Source of the DNA: an uncultured Lachnospiraceae bacterium
GTDB lineage: Bacteria > Bacillota > Clostridia > Lachnospirales > Lachnospiraceae
DNA length: 35,396 nt
Assembly: GCA_947591115.1 (NCBI GenBank)
Contig: CANQCX010000002.1
Coordinates: forward strand, 1-35,396
Direction of reading: 5' to 3'
Shown here: one piece after another, positions 1 to 9,272 of the stretch
How positions within the stretch are numbered: position 1 is the stretch's first letter
Layout: the number at the start of each line of letters is the position of its first letter
The notes under the pieces: model-generated
The model's database searches: none
What the model was told of the DNA's origin: nothing
What the model saw: the letters and a program-made list of their open reading frames with translations, nothing else
Program-made: the position numbers and the translations under genes

Positions 1-123
1 AATGTCAACACCGTTACGGAAATGACGAATCTGATCGATGCAACAAGGGCGTATGAAGCAAATGCGACCGCTTTTAATGCAAGCAAGAGTCTGGCTCAGG
101 CGGGACTTCAGATCGGTCAGTAA
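1..123 (+). CDS. flgC: Flagellar basal-body rod protein FlgC, C-terminal fragment (5' truncated by window)
   Basis: Frame 1 reads NVNTVTEMTNLIDATRAYEANATAFNASKSLAQAGLQIGQ*, a typical FlgC C-terminus; directly upstream of fliE. Confidence 0.93.
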   Translation, partial: NVNTVTEMTNLIDATRAYEANATAFNASKSLAQAGLQIGQ

Positions 124-160
124 TGCGGATGCCTATTCAGGATAAGGAGGAAAAAATACA

Positions 161-472
161 ATGGATATCGCTTCCCTGACAGGAATTCAGTCTTCCTATC
201 TGGAACAGTTTGCCGAGGATCGGAAGATCACAAAAACAGAAGACGAGTCGTTTCAGTCTGTCCTTTCGTCCATGATGGATGCGTTAAACGAGACGGACGA
301 GCTTCAGCATACGGCGGAATCCGAAGAGATCCGCTTTGCGCTGGGAGAGTCCGAAAATACGCATGATCTCATGATCGCAGAGACTAAGGCTTCCGTAGCG
401 CTGCAGTATACGGTCGCAGTCAGAGACAAGATCATTGACGGCTATCAGGAACTGATGAGAATGTCGATTTAA
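161..472 (+). CDS. fliE: Flagellar hook-basal body complex protein FliE
   Basis: 103 aa; C-terminal ...ETKASVALQYTVAVRDKIIDGYQELMRMSI is FliE-like; sits between flgC and fliF; upstream RBS aaggagg. Confidence 0.94.
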   Translation: MDIASLTGIQSSYLEQFAEDRKITKTEDESFQSVLSSMMDALNETDELQHTAESEEIRFALGESENTHDLMIAETKASVALQYTVAVRDKIIDGYQELMRMSI

Positions 473-491
473 AGATATGAGGTAACGATAA

Positions 492-2093
492 ATGCCAGAA
501 CAAATTCAGAAAATACTGGAACGGGTATTGGAATGGTGGAAGAAATTTAATAATAAGCAGCGGATCCTTTTGATCAGTATTACGGCGGGCGTTCTTCTTG
601 CACTTGGAATTTTGGCTTATGCGGTTTCGCGTCCGACGATGGTAGAGCTGATCATCTGTGAAAATGCAAAGCAGGCGAGCGAGGTCAACACCCTGCTGTC
701 AAGCGACAGCTCCATCCACTATGAAGTCAGCAATGACGGCCTGCAGTTTAAAGTAGATGTACGGGATGAGGCGGCAGCCAGCTATCTGCTTGCGGCAAAT
801 GAGATCCCGACGATGGGTTACAGCATTGAAAATGTTACGGACGGAAGCCTTTCGACGACCGAGGCGGATAAACAAAAGAAATACGAATACTATCTGGAAT
901 CCAAATTCGCCGACCATTTAGGACAGATGGATTATATTGATTCGGCGACGGTAGACATTACGCTTCCGGATAACGACGGTACGATTTTGTCCAAAGATCA
1001 GGAGGGGACGGCTGCCGTAAAACTGGAGCTGGCACGCGAGATCGATGAAGACAAGGCTTATGGGATTGCGCGCTTTATCGCAACGGAGCTTGGAAATGAA
1101 ACGACCAAAGGCATTACGATCGTGGACAGCAAGGGCAATCTGCTGTACTCCGGAGCGGATTCCGAGAATTCATTCAGCGCGGTATCGTCCCAGCTGAATT
1201 ACAAACAGAAGCAGGAAACGCTTGTCGCGCAGAAGATCGAGACGGCGCTGCGAGAGTCCGGCATGTTTGCGGAAGTCCATGCCGCAGCCAATCTGGATGT
1301 GGATTTCAGCAATATCGACGAAGCAACGCATGAGTATTACACGACGGACGGCTCTGCGACGGGGCCGATCAGCTCGCAGTCTACTTATGACGCAGAGTCC
1401 AACGGCGACGTGGGCGCGATACCGGGTACGGATGCAAACGACGACACCGGATATGTGCTGGACAACGGGGAATACGGCAGTTATACCGTTTCCGAGACAG
1501 ATACGAAGTATGATACCAGTGAGCGGATCACGAACCGGACATCGTCGGGAGGCAATATCCAGTACGACAGCTCTTCGGTTTCTGTCATCGCAACCCGTTA
1601 TATTACATACGAAGAAGACCAGCTGGAGGCCTCCGGACAACTGGATGACATGACCTTTGAAGAATTTAAGACCGCAAACAACGAGCGCCAGCAGGTAGAG
1701 GCAAGTGAGGAGGATATTCAGGCGATCGCCAACATAACCGGTTTTCCGGTTGAAAATATCAGTCTGATCTGCTATGAGGAGCCGCGGTTTGTAGAAAGCG
1801 ATTCCAGCGGACGCGCTTTGAGCGATATCCTGCAGATCGTCCTCGCGGTGCTGATCTTTGCGCTGCTTGCTTACGTCGTGTTCCGCAGTACCAGAAAACA
1901 GCCGGAGCCGGAGCCGGAGCCGGAGCTTTCCGTAGAAGCGCTTTTGGAATCTACGGCGGAGCAGGATGCGCTGGATGATATCGGATATTCGGAAAAATCA
2001 GAAGTCCGAATCCTGATCGAGAAATTTGTTGATGAAAATCCGGATGCGGTTGCCATGCTGTTGCGCAACTGGCTGAATGAGGATTGGGAGTAG
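492..2093 (+). CDS. fliF: Flagellar M-ring protein FliF
   Basis: 533 aa; two TM segments, YscJ/FliF-type ring domain (LPDNDGTILSKDQEGTAAVKLEL), acidic C-terminal FliG-binding tail ending AMLLRNWLNEDWE. Confidence 0.96.
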   Translation: MPEQIQKILERVLEWWKKFNNKQRILLISITAGVLLALGILAYAVSRPTMVELIICENAKQASEVNTLLSSDSSIHYEVSNDGLQFKVDVRDEAAASYLLAANEIPTMGYSIENVTDGSLSTTEADKQKKYEYYLESKFADHLGQMDYIDSATVDITLPDNDGTILSKDQEGTAAVKLELAREIDEDKAYGIARFIATELGNETTKGITIVDSKGNLLYSGADSENSFSAVSSQLNYKQKQETLVAQKIETALRESGMFAEVHAAANLDVDFSNIDEATHEYYTTDGSATGPISSQSTYDAESNGDVGAIPGTDANDDTGYVLDNGEYGSYTVSETDTKYDTSERITNRTSSGGNIQYDSSSVSVIATRYITYEEDQLEASGQLDDMTFEEFKTANNERQQVEASEEDIQAIANITGFPVENISLICYEEPRFVESDSSGRALSDILQIVLAVLIFALLAYVVFRSTRKQPEPEPEPELSVEALLESTAEQDALDDIGYSEKSEVRILIEKFVDENPDAVAMLLRNWLNEDWE

Positions 2094-2097
2094 TTGA

Positions 2098-3105
2098 ATG
2101 AGCGACGATTCTTATAATGGGGTGCAGAAAGCGGCGATCCTTTTGATCACGCTTGGGCCGGAAAAAGCGGCCACCATTTTTAAACACCTCAAAGAAGATG
2201 AAATTGAAGAATTAACCCTGGAAATTGCGAATACCAGAAGCGTTTCGCCGCAGACGAAGGAAGATGTTCTGGATGAGTTCTATCAGGTCTGCCTTGCCCA
2301 GCAGTATATTGCGGAGGGCGGTATCGCCTATGCCAAAGAGCTGCTGGAAAAGGCGCTGGGAGAAGACAAGGCGCAGGGCGTCATTGCCAAGCTGACGGCG
2401 TCCCTTCAGGTGCGTCCGTTTGAGTTTGTGCGGAAAACCGAGCCGAGCCAGTTGTTAAACTTTATTCAGGACGAACATCCGCAGACGATCGCGATGATCC
2501 TGTCGTATCTGCCGGCTCAGCAGGCGTCTATGGTGCTTGGCTCCCTTCCGCCGGAAACACAGGCGGATGTAGCGAAGCGTATTGCGATGATGGATCGTAC
2601 TTCGCCGGATGTCATCAAAGAGGTAGAGCGCGTTTTGGAACGCAAGCTTGCATCTTTGGTCAATCAGGATTACACGATTGTCGGCGGCGTAGACGCGATC
2701 GTAGAAATTTTGAACAACGTAGACCGCGGTACCGAGAAGCATATTATGGAATCTCTGGAAATCGAAGAACCGGAGCTGGCAGACGAGATCCGCAAAAAGA
2801 TGTTCGTATTCGAGGATATCCTGCTTCTGGACGACCGCGCGATTCAGAGAGTACTGCGCGACGTGGACAACGCAGATCTGGAGCTTGCGATGAAGAGTAC
2901 CTCCGAGGAAGTACAGAATGCAATCTTCCGGAACCTGTCCAAACGTCTTGCTGCTATGATCAAGGAAGATATGGAATTTATGGGTCCTGTTCGTATGAAG
3001 GATGTCGAAGAGGCGCAGCAGAAGATTGTTGGTGTAATCCGTAAGCTGGAGGATGCCGCAGAAATTGTAATTTCTCGTGGTGGAGGTGACGACATTGTTG
3101 TCTAA
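2098..3105 (+). CDS. fliG: Flagellar motor switch protein FliG
   Basis: 335 aa; GVQKAAILLITLGPEKAATIFKHLKEDEIEELTLEIA and EHPQTIAMILSYLPAQQASMVLGSLP. Confidence 0.97.
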   Translation: MSDDSYNGVQKAAILLITLGPEKAATIFKHLKEDEIEELTLEIANTRSVSPQTKEDVLDEFYQVCLAQQYIAEGGIAYAKELLEKALGEDKAQGVIAKLTASLQVRPFEFVRKTEPSQLLNFIQDEHPQTIAMILSYLPAQQASMVLGSLPPETQADVAKRIAMMDRTSPDVIKEVERVLERKLASLVNQDYTIVGGVDAIVEILNNVDRGTEKHIMESLEIEEPELADEIRKKMFVFEDILLLDDRAIQRVLRDVDNADLELAMKSTSEEVQNAIFRNLSKRLAAMIKEDMEFMGPVRMKDVEEAQQKIVGVIRKLEDAAEIVISRGGGDDIVV

Positions 3106-3910
3106 TCTTTTAAAGCCGTATGATATCATTACGGCAACGGCGGATACCAGAGTAATCAATTCCAATCAGAGAATGGAAGAACGTATGCGCGAGCTGGCGC
3201 TTTCCCTCCGGCTGGGAGAAGAATCCCAAGAAGATCCGGACAGCGCCTTTTCAGAGGGACTGGAGGCGGAAACGATTGAGCCGGAACCGGAACCGGCCGC
3301 AAGTCCGGAGGAGGTTCTGGAAGAAGCCAGAACGGAAGCGCAGCGGATTTTGGACGATGCAAGAGAAACAGCGGATAAGATGATGAACGATGCTTTTCAA
3401 AAAGGGCAGGTGCTTTTTGAGGAAAAGCAAAACGAGGGTTACAGCGCCGGACTGCAGAAAATGCAGGAGGAGCTGGACGCCCATAAAAAGCATCTGGATG
3501 AGGAATTCCAAAAGCAGAAGGAGGAGCTGGACGCACGCTATCAGAAAAGGGCGGACGAATTGGAGTCGGATCTGGTCGGCGCGATCATTCAGGTGTTCGA
3601 CCATGTATTTCATATTCAGTTTGACGATAAAAAAGAGATTCTGCTTTATCTGGTAAAAAATACCCTGATGCATATTGAGGTTGGAAAGTCGTTCCGCATA
3701 CGCGTTTCGGAAACGAATCACCGTTTTTTGGAGTCCCATCTGGACGATCTCAAGGAGCGGATCGGCAACGATGTGTCGATTGAAATTGTCAACGATATGA
3801 ATCTGGATGCAAGAGACTGCCAGATCGAAACGGATTATGGAATTTTTGACTGCGGGATCGACATGGAGCTTTCCAATCTGGAAAAGGATATCCGATCCCT
3901 TTGCGGTTAG
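3095..3910 (+). CDS. fliH: Flagellar assembly protein FliH (stator of FliI ATPase)
   Basis: Coiled-coil Glu/Lys-rich protein between fliG and fliI. ORF track starts at GTG 3077, but TTG 3095 has GGAGGTG 6 nt upstream and overlaps the fliG end, so it is the preferred start. Confidence 0.88.
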   Translation: MLSNLLKPYDIITATADTRVINSNQRMEERMRELALSLRLGEESQEDPDSAFSEGLEAETIEPEPEPAASPEEVLEEARTEAQRILDDARETADKMMNDAFQKGQVLFEEKQNEGYSAGLQKMQEELDAHKKHLDEEFQKQKEELDARYQKRADELESDLVGAIIQVFDHVFHIQFDDKKEILLYLVKNTLMHIEVGKSFRIRVSETNHRFLESHLDDLKERIGNDVSIEIVNDMNLDARDCQIETDYGIFDCGIDMELSNLEKDIRSLCG

Positions 3911-3931
3911 ACGCTTACGGGAGAATTCGTT

Positions 3932-5245
3932 GTGATGAATGAAGCGGAAAAGTATTTACAATTGATTGACCGGCAGTATTACCGCAGCTATGGGAAAGTG
4001 GTAAAGGTAGTAGGACTTACAATTGAATCAATTGGTCCGGAAGCAAGGTTGAATGACTTATGCCGCATCTTCCTGAATAAGGACTTGCAGGATTATGTCA
4101 TGGCAGAGGTAGTGGGATTTCGCGATTCCCAGCTGATCCTTATGCCGTTCGACAATGTTGAGGGCGTAGGTGTTGGATGTATCGTAGAAAATACGGGACA
4201 TCCATTATCTGTTTTGGTAGGAGAACAGCTGCTCGGGAAAACGCTGGACGGAATTGGAAGACCGACGGACGGAAGCGTAATGTACGCGCGGACGGAATAC
4301 CCGATCGAAGCGCAGCCGCCGGATCCGATGCAGCGCAAGATCATCGATGAAGTGCTGCCGCTTGGCGTAAAAGCGGTAGACGGACTGATTACGGTCGGAA
4401 AAGGGCAGCGTATCGGTGTATTTGCCGGCTCCGGCGTCGGAAAAAGCACGCTTTTGGGCATGTTTGCCCGCAATACAAAAGCGGACATTAATGTAATCGC
4501 CCTGATTGGGGAGCGTGGCAGGGAGGTGCGCGAATTCATCGAACGCGACTTAGGACCGGAAGGAATGGAGCGTTCAGTCGTGGTTGTCGCAACCTCGGAT
4601 AAGCCGGCGCTCATCCGGAACAAAGCGGCGAAAACCGCAACGGCGATCGCGGAATATTTCCGCGATCAGGGAAAAGACGTGCTTTTGATGATGGATTCCC
4701 TGACCCGTTTTTCAATGGCGCAGAGGGAAATCGGTCTGGCATCCGGAGAACCACCGGTAACCCGCGGCTATCCGCCGAGCGTGTATTCGGAAATGCCCAA
4801 GCTGCTGGAACGCGCGGGTACTTCGGACAGAGGCTCCATTACCGGTCTGTATACGGTTCTGGTGGACGGAGACGACTTTAACGAGCCGATTACCGATACG
4901 GCGCGCGGAATTCTGGACGGACACATTATGCTGGATCGTAAGCTGGGACATAAAAATCATTACCCTGCCATCGATATTCTGCAGAGCATTTCTCGTGTAA
5001 TGAGTTCAATTGCAACTCCGGAGCATAAACAGCTTGCAGGCAGGCTAAAAAGCGTGCTGGCCACGTATAATGAAGCGGAGGATCTGATCAATATCGGAGC
5101 CTATAAGGCGGGTTCTAATCCGGAAATCGATTATGCGATTCAAAAGATCCGGCAGATCAACGAATTTTTGTGTCAGGGAACGGATGAAAAATTTTTGTTT
5201 GACGAGGAACTGACCTTGCTGGAAAACGTATTTGCAGATCAGTAA
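3932..5245 (+). CDS. fliI: Flagellum-specific ATPase FliI
   Basis: 437 aa; Walker A GVFAGSGVGKSTLLGMFAR, Walker B DVLLMMDSLTRFSMAQREIGLASGEPP; start GTG 3932 or ATG 3935. Confidence 0.97.
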   Translation: MMNEAEKYLQLIDRQYYRSYGKVVKVVGLTIESIGPEARLNDLCRIFLNKDLQDYVMAEVVGFRDSQLILMPFDNVEGVGVGCIVENTGHPLSVLVGEQLLGKTLDGIGRPTDGSVMYARTEYPIEAQPPDPMQRKIIDEVLPLGVKAVDGLITVGKGQRIGVFAGSGVGKSTLLGMFARNTKADINVIALIGERGREVREFIERDLGPEGMERSVVVVATSDKPALIRNKAAKTATAIAEYFRDQGKDVLLMMDSLTRFSMAQREIGLASGEPPVTRGYPPSVYSEMPKLLERAGTSDRGSITGLYTVLVDGDDFNEPITDTARGILDGHIMLDRKLGHKNHYPAIDILQSISRVMSSIATPEHKQLAGRLKSVLATYNEAEDLINIGAYKAGSNPEIDYAIQKIRQINEFLCQGTDEKFLFDEELTLLENVFADQ

Positions 5246-5260
5246 TGAACGGGAGGATAT

Positions 5261-5701
5261 ATGGCGAAGTTTCGTTATCGGATGCAGAATATCCTGAATA
5301 TAAAAATGAAACTCGAGGATCAGGCAAAGATCGCCTATGGCATCGCCAACCGGAAGTATCAGGAGGAGCAGCAGAAGCTGCAGTCTATGCTGGTCAGAAG
5401 GATCGGCTATGAAAAGCGGCTGCGGGATATGATGGAAGGGGAGCTGGATCTAAAGGCGGTACACAATGCAAGAGAAGCCGTAAATTCCATGCGTATTTTG
5501 ATCCGGCGCCAGATGGTGGAGGTGCATAAGGCGGAGCTTGAATTAGAGGATGCAAGGCTGGCGCTAAGCAACATCATGACCGACCGGAAAACTCATGAAA
5601 AGCTGAAAGAACGGGCGTTTGACGATTTCAAGAAGGAACTGCGCGATACGGAAGGCAAAGAAGTGGATGAGCTGGTAAGCTATACTTATAATGCAAGATA
5701 A
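5261..5701 (+). CDS. fliJ: Flagellar export protein FliJ
   Basis: 146 aa coiled coil starting MAKFRYRMQNILNIKMKLEDQAKIAYG, following fliI. Confidence 0.93.
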   Translation: MAKFRYRMQNILNIKMKLEDQAKIAYGIANRKYQEEQQKLQSMLVRRIGYEKRLRDMMEGELDLKAVHNAREAVNSMRILIRRQMVEVHKAELELEDARLALSNIMTDRKTHEKLKERAFDDFKKELRDTEGKEVDELVSYTYNAR

Positions 5702-5712
5702 GGAGAGTATCA

Positions 5713-6570
5713 ATGGCAGAAAAAGAACAGTTGGAAAATACTTCCGAAGAAGATAAAAAAGCGGCGAAAAAAGAAAAACGAAGAAAAGCAAAAGAAGAAA
5801 AAAAGAAAAAGAAAAAGGACAAGGAAGCCGGAGCGGAAGAAGAAGGCGAAGAGGAAAAACTGGGAAGTAAAATTGCGCTTGTATTTGTAACGCTTCTGAT
5901 CATCATTATATGGCTGGCGATCATCGCGATCCTAATCAAAGCGGATGTCGGCGGCTTCGGTTCGACGGTTTTAAGACCGATTTTAAAGGATGTTCCGTAT
6001 CTGAACCGGATATTGCCGGAGGATCCGTCGGACGGACTGGTTCCGGAGGACACCCAGTACCAGTACGACTCTTTGGAGGATGCCGTCGAGCAGATCAAAG
6101 CGCTGGAGCTTTTGCTGGACGAGGCAAATGCCGACAAGGAAAAGAACGAGCAGACGATCGAAAGCCTTCAGGAGCAGATTGCGGAGCTTTCCAAGTATCG
6201 GGAAGAGCAGGCGGAATTTGAAGAATTACAGCAAAAATTTTATCGGGAGGTTGTGTTTTCCGAGGAAGCACCCGATATAGAAGAATATAAGGCATTCTAT
6301 GAAAGCATTGACAAAGCGAATGCGGAGGCCTTGTATAAACAGGTAGTGGCACAGATTACTTACAACGAGCGGGCGGAGGAGTATGCAAAGACGTATTCTT
6401 CCATGAAACCTTCGGAAGCAGCCGCGATTTTCAATACCATGACGAACGATCTGAATCTGGTGGCGGATATCCTTTTAAATATGGATACGCAGTCCAGAGC
6501 CGATATTTTAGGGAAAATGGATGTGGAAACCGCCGCAAAGCTGACCGCGATCATGGAGCCGGAGGAATAG
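5713..6570 (+). CDS. MotE-family / MgtE-N-domain-like flagellar protein (YlxF position)
   Basis: 285 aa; Lys-rich N-terminus, one TM, coiled coil, C-terminal MKPSEAAAIFNTMTNDLNLVADILLNMDTQSRADILGKMDVETAAKLTAIM typical of the MgtE-N/MotE domain; between fliJ and fliK. Confidence 0.85.
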   Translation: MAEKEQLENTSEEDKKAAKKEKRRKAKEEKKKKKKDKEAGAEEEGEEEKLGSKIALVFVTLLIIIIWLAIIAILIKADVGGFGSTVLRPILKDVPYLNRILPEDPSDGLVPEDTQYQYDSLEDAVEQIKALELLLDEANADKEKNEQTIESLQEQIAELSKYREEQAEFEELQQKFYREVVFSEEAPDIEEYKAFYESIDKANAEALYKQVVAQITYNERAEEYAKTYSSMKPSEAAAIFNTMTNDLNLVADILLNMDTQSRADILGKMDVETAAKLTAIMEPEE

Positions 6571-6610
6571 GAGTAAGGAATCAAAGCCAAAAAAGAAAGG
6601 AGGAGTGTGC

Positions 6611-8041
6611 TTGACAAGTACCAATGTATCAAATCTGGGTTCCGTAAAGCTGACAGGCGCAGCGGAAGGACAAAATGCGAAAAAGACGCGTCGTGAAGAA
6701 GAAATGGCGTCCATCTTTTCCTCTTTGATGAATCAGATGTCCGCAAAAACCGATGCCGCCGCAGGAAAAAACAATCCGGAACCGCAAAAGACCAGCGCGA
6801 CGGCGGACGCTTATGACAGCTACCGCTACAGGGAAAACGGCATTGAACAGGCAAAGGCGGCACCGGAGAGTAATCCGCTGGAAGAAACGCCGGAAGAAGC
6901 CGTTCAGTTTGAAGAAAGTACGGTAGAGCTGGTCAGTGAAAAACTGGGAATTCCGGAGGCCGACGTCAGGGAGGCGATGGCCGAGCTGGGATATCGTGCG
7001 CTGGATCTTCTGAACCCGCAGAAGCTTGCCAATCTGGTCATGCAGTTATCCAACGTCAGCGATCAGGCTCAACTGCTTTTGGATCCGAATTTTCAGGAGC
7101 TGATGCTCGGAATCGGAGAGCTGGGAGCGGAATTAGCAGAAAAGCTCGGCGTGGAGAAGGAAGCATTGACCATGCTGGCGGAAACCGTACCGGAGGAGCT
7201 TCCGCAGCCGGAAAACGGCGTTGTTTTGGAAGATGCAAAGCTTTCGCAGCCAGACCAGGCAGAGGCGCAGACAGTGGCAGCCGTACAGCAGACAGCCGAA
7301 ATTCCGGAGGAATATGCCAAAACGGAACAGCCGGCCGTTTCCGCAGCCGAAGAAGCCGAAGAAACCAAGCCGACGGTCGAAATTACCGTAGAACAGGAGG
7401 CTTCGTCAAAAGAGGCTCCGATCGAAGAGGCGAAAGAAGCATCAAAAGAATTTGGAGGTCATCCTCAGGGAGAAACCCAGACAGGGGAGCAGATGGCAGC
7501 GCCGCTCCATCCGGAAACGCTCCAGCAGCCGGAAGCGCCGCAGCCGCCGGCAGGAACCTTTTCTTATTCGTCTGTTGACGCAATGGATATCATCCGCCAG
7601 ATTGCAGAAAGCGTAAAAGTGGCGGTCAGCGCAGAGGTTTCTTCCGTAGAAATGCAGTTAAATCCGGAAAATCTCGGAAAGATTTATCTGCACATCAGTG
7701 AAAAAGAGGGAATGGTCAGCGCGCAGCTTGCAGCGCAGAACGAAGCGGTCAAGGAAGCGTTGGAGGTACAGGCGGCAACCCTGCGGGAAAATCTGAATCA
7801 GGCGGGCGTAAAGGTGGACGCGATCGAGGTTACGGTAGCCACGCATGAGTTTGAACGGAATCTTGAGCAGGAGCAGAGGCAGAAGGAAGAACAGGAAAGC
7901 GACCGCAAAGAAAACAGCCGAGGGAGAAGAAACCTGAATATCGACTCTCTGGATGAGCTTTCCGGCGTTATGACGGAAGAAGAAGCTCTTGTGGCGCAGA
8001 TTATGAGAGACAACGGCAATTCGGTAGATCTTACCGCATAA
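6611..8041 (+). CDS. fliK: Flagellar hook-length control protein FliK
   Basis: Long low-complexity Glu/Ala/Pro region plus C-terminal FliK domain (VEMQLNPENLGKIYLHISEKEGMVSAQLAAQNEAVKEALE). AAGGAGG at 6596-6602 favours TTG 6611 over GTG 6605. Confidence 0.92.
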   Translation: MTSTNVSNLGSVKLTGAAEGQNAKKTRREEEMASIFSSLMNQMSAKTDAAAGKNNPEPQKTSATADAYDSYRYRENGIEQAKAAPESNPLEETPEEAVQFEESTVELVSEKLGIPEADVREAMAELGYRALDLLNPQKLANLVMQLSNVSDQAQLLLDPNFQELMLGIGELGAELAEKLGVEKEALTMLAETVPEELPQPENGVVLEDAKLSQPDQAEAQTVAAVQQTAEIPEEYAKTEQPAVSAAEEAEETKPTVEITVEQEASSKEAPIEEAKEASKEFGGHPQGETQTGEQMAAPLHPETLQQPEAPQPPAGTFSYSSVDAMDIIRQIAESVKVAVSAEVSSVEMQLNPENLGKIYLHISEKEGMVSAQLAAQNEAVKEALEVQAATLRENLNQAGVKVDAIEVTVATHEFERNLEQEQRQKEEQESDRKENSRGRRNLNIDSLDELSGVMTEEEALVAQIMRDNGNSVDLTA

Positions 8042-8055
8042 GAAAGGAGAATTTT

Positions 8056-8763
8056 ATGGCGATTGTTGCACCGGTAGTAGACGGAGAATTACAGTATGAG
8101 CGTACCGATACTTCCAAGAAAAAAGGGGAAGCGACCGGTTCGAATCTGGGTTATGACCAGTTTTTACAGCTTTTATGCGCGGAGATGCAGTATCAGGATC
8201 CGCTGGAGCCAAGCAGCAATACCGACTATGTAGCGCAGCTTGCAACGTTTTCACAGGTTGAGGCGACGCTCAGCATGGCGGAGGGACAGCAGACCTCTAT
8301 GGCAAACAGTCTGGTTGGAAAGAATGTAATTTTAAAAGTTCTCAATGAGACGACCGGAAAAGAGTCGTACATTGACGGAAGAGTGGATTATGTTTTGTAT
8401 CAGAACGGCGATATCTATCTGTCCGTAAACGACGGCTTATATCCGCTTTCTTCACTGGATACGGTAGCGGATTCGGAATACTATGAAGCGGTAGCGCTTT
8501 CCAAGACATTTGCAGAAATGGTTTCCATGCTTCCGAATGAGGAGAATTTGCAGACGATCTATAAGGGCGCGATCAACGAAGTACGCGAGCTGTATGACGG
8601 CATGAGCGATTATGAAAAACGCTTCGTAAAGGATTCGGATCTGGAAAAACTGGAAAAATTAGAAACGCTCTTAAATCAGATGTTAAAAGCGGAGGAAGAA
8701 GCAGAAAAGAACCAGCAGGCAGATGGAACCGAAGATTCCAAGGAAGGAGAAGCTGCCACATAA
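8056..8763 (+). CDS. flgD: Flagellar hook assembly (capping) protein FlgD
   Basis: N-terminal LGYDQFLQLLCAEMQYQDPLEPSSNTDYVAQLATFSQVEA is the FlgD signature. Confidence 0.95.
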   Translation: MAIVAPVVDGELQYERTDTSKKKGEATGSNLGYDQFLQLLCAEMQYQDPLEPSSNTDYVAQLATFSQVEATLSMAEGQQTSMANSLVGKNVILKVLNETTGKESYIDGRVDYVLYQNGDIYLSVNDGLYPLSSLDTVADSEYYEAVALSKTFAEMVSMLPNEENLQTIYKGAINEVRELYDGMSDYEKRFVKDSDLEKLEKLETLLNQMLKAEEEAEKNQQADGTEDSKEGEAAT

Positions 8764-8783
8764 GCCTGACAGGAGGTGTGGGC

Positions 8784-9188
8784 ATGAACAAGATCAATAA
8801 TTCGTTTGCCAGCATTGAACAGGTAACGGATCAATATTTTTCCCAGAACAAGGTTAAGAGAGACGGGATCGCTGCCGATGTATCTTTTGAAGATGTTTTA
8901 CGGCAGAAGCAAAGCCGGCAGGTCATGGAAAATTCATCCTTAAAGTTTTCCAAACATGCATCCATGAGGCTTTTAGACCGGAAGATCAATCTTACCGAAA
9001 CGCAGAATGCGCGGCTGGAGAATGGAGTGAGGCAGGCAGACGAGAAAGGAATTCAGGAATCCCTTGTTCTGATCGATTCGCTGGCGTTTATCGTAAACGT
9101 ACCGAACCGTACGGTAGTAACCGCAATGGATCAGACAGAAACAAACGGCAACATATTTACAAATATTGACGGCGCAGTCATTATGTAG
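8784..9188 (+). CDS. TIGR02530-type flagellar operon protein
   Basis: SFEDVLRQKQ...LKFSKHASMRLLDRKINLTE...SLAFIVNVPNRTVVTAMD...NIFTNIDGAVIM; located between flgD and flgE. ATG 8784 has AGGAGG at 8771-8776. Confidence 0.88.
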   Translation: MNKINNSFASIEQVTDQYFSQNKVKRDGIAADVSFEDVLRQKQSRQVMENSSLKFSKHASMRLLDRKINLTETQNARLENGVRQADEKGIQESLVLIDSLAFIVNVPNRTVVTAMDQTETNGNIFTNIDGAVIM

Positions 9189-9272
9189 CTGGACCTTAAC
9201 GGAAGCTGTAGTTCCCGACTGACAGAAGGAACAAAACAGACTCCGCCGTCTTTAACAGGAGGTCAACCAACT

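Noticed and set aside
1222-1653. 143-aa + strand ORF in an alternate frame within fliF
   Set aside because: Arg/Ser/Thr-rich out-of-frame translation of fliF with no independent start signal or family match.
2455-3165. 236-aa minus-strand ORF opposite fliG
   Set aside because: Antisense artefact over a well-supported fliG; no domain or RBS.
9189-9272. Possible GTTCC/GGAAC hairpin upstream of flgE
   Set aside because: Only 5-bp stem with a large loop and no U-tract; not distinguishable from chance.
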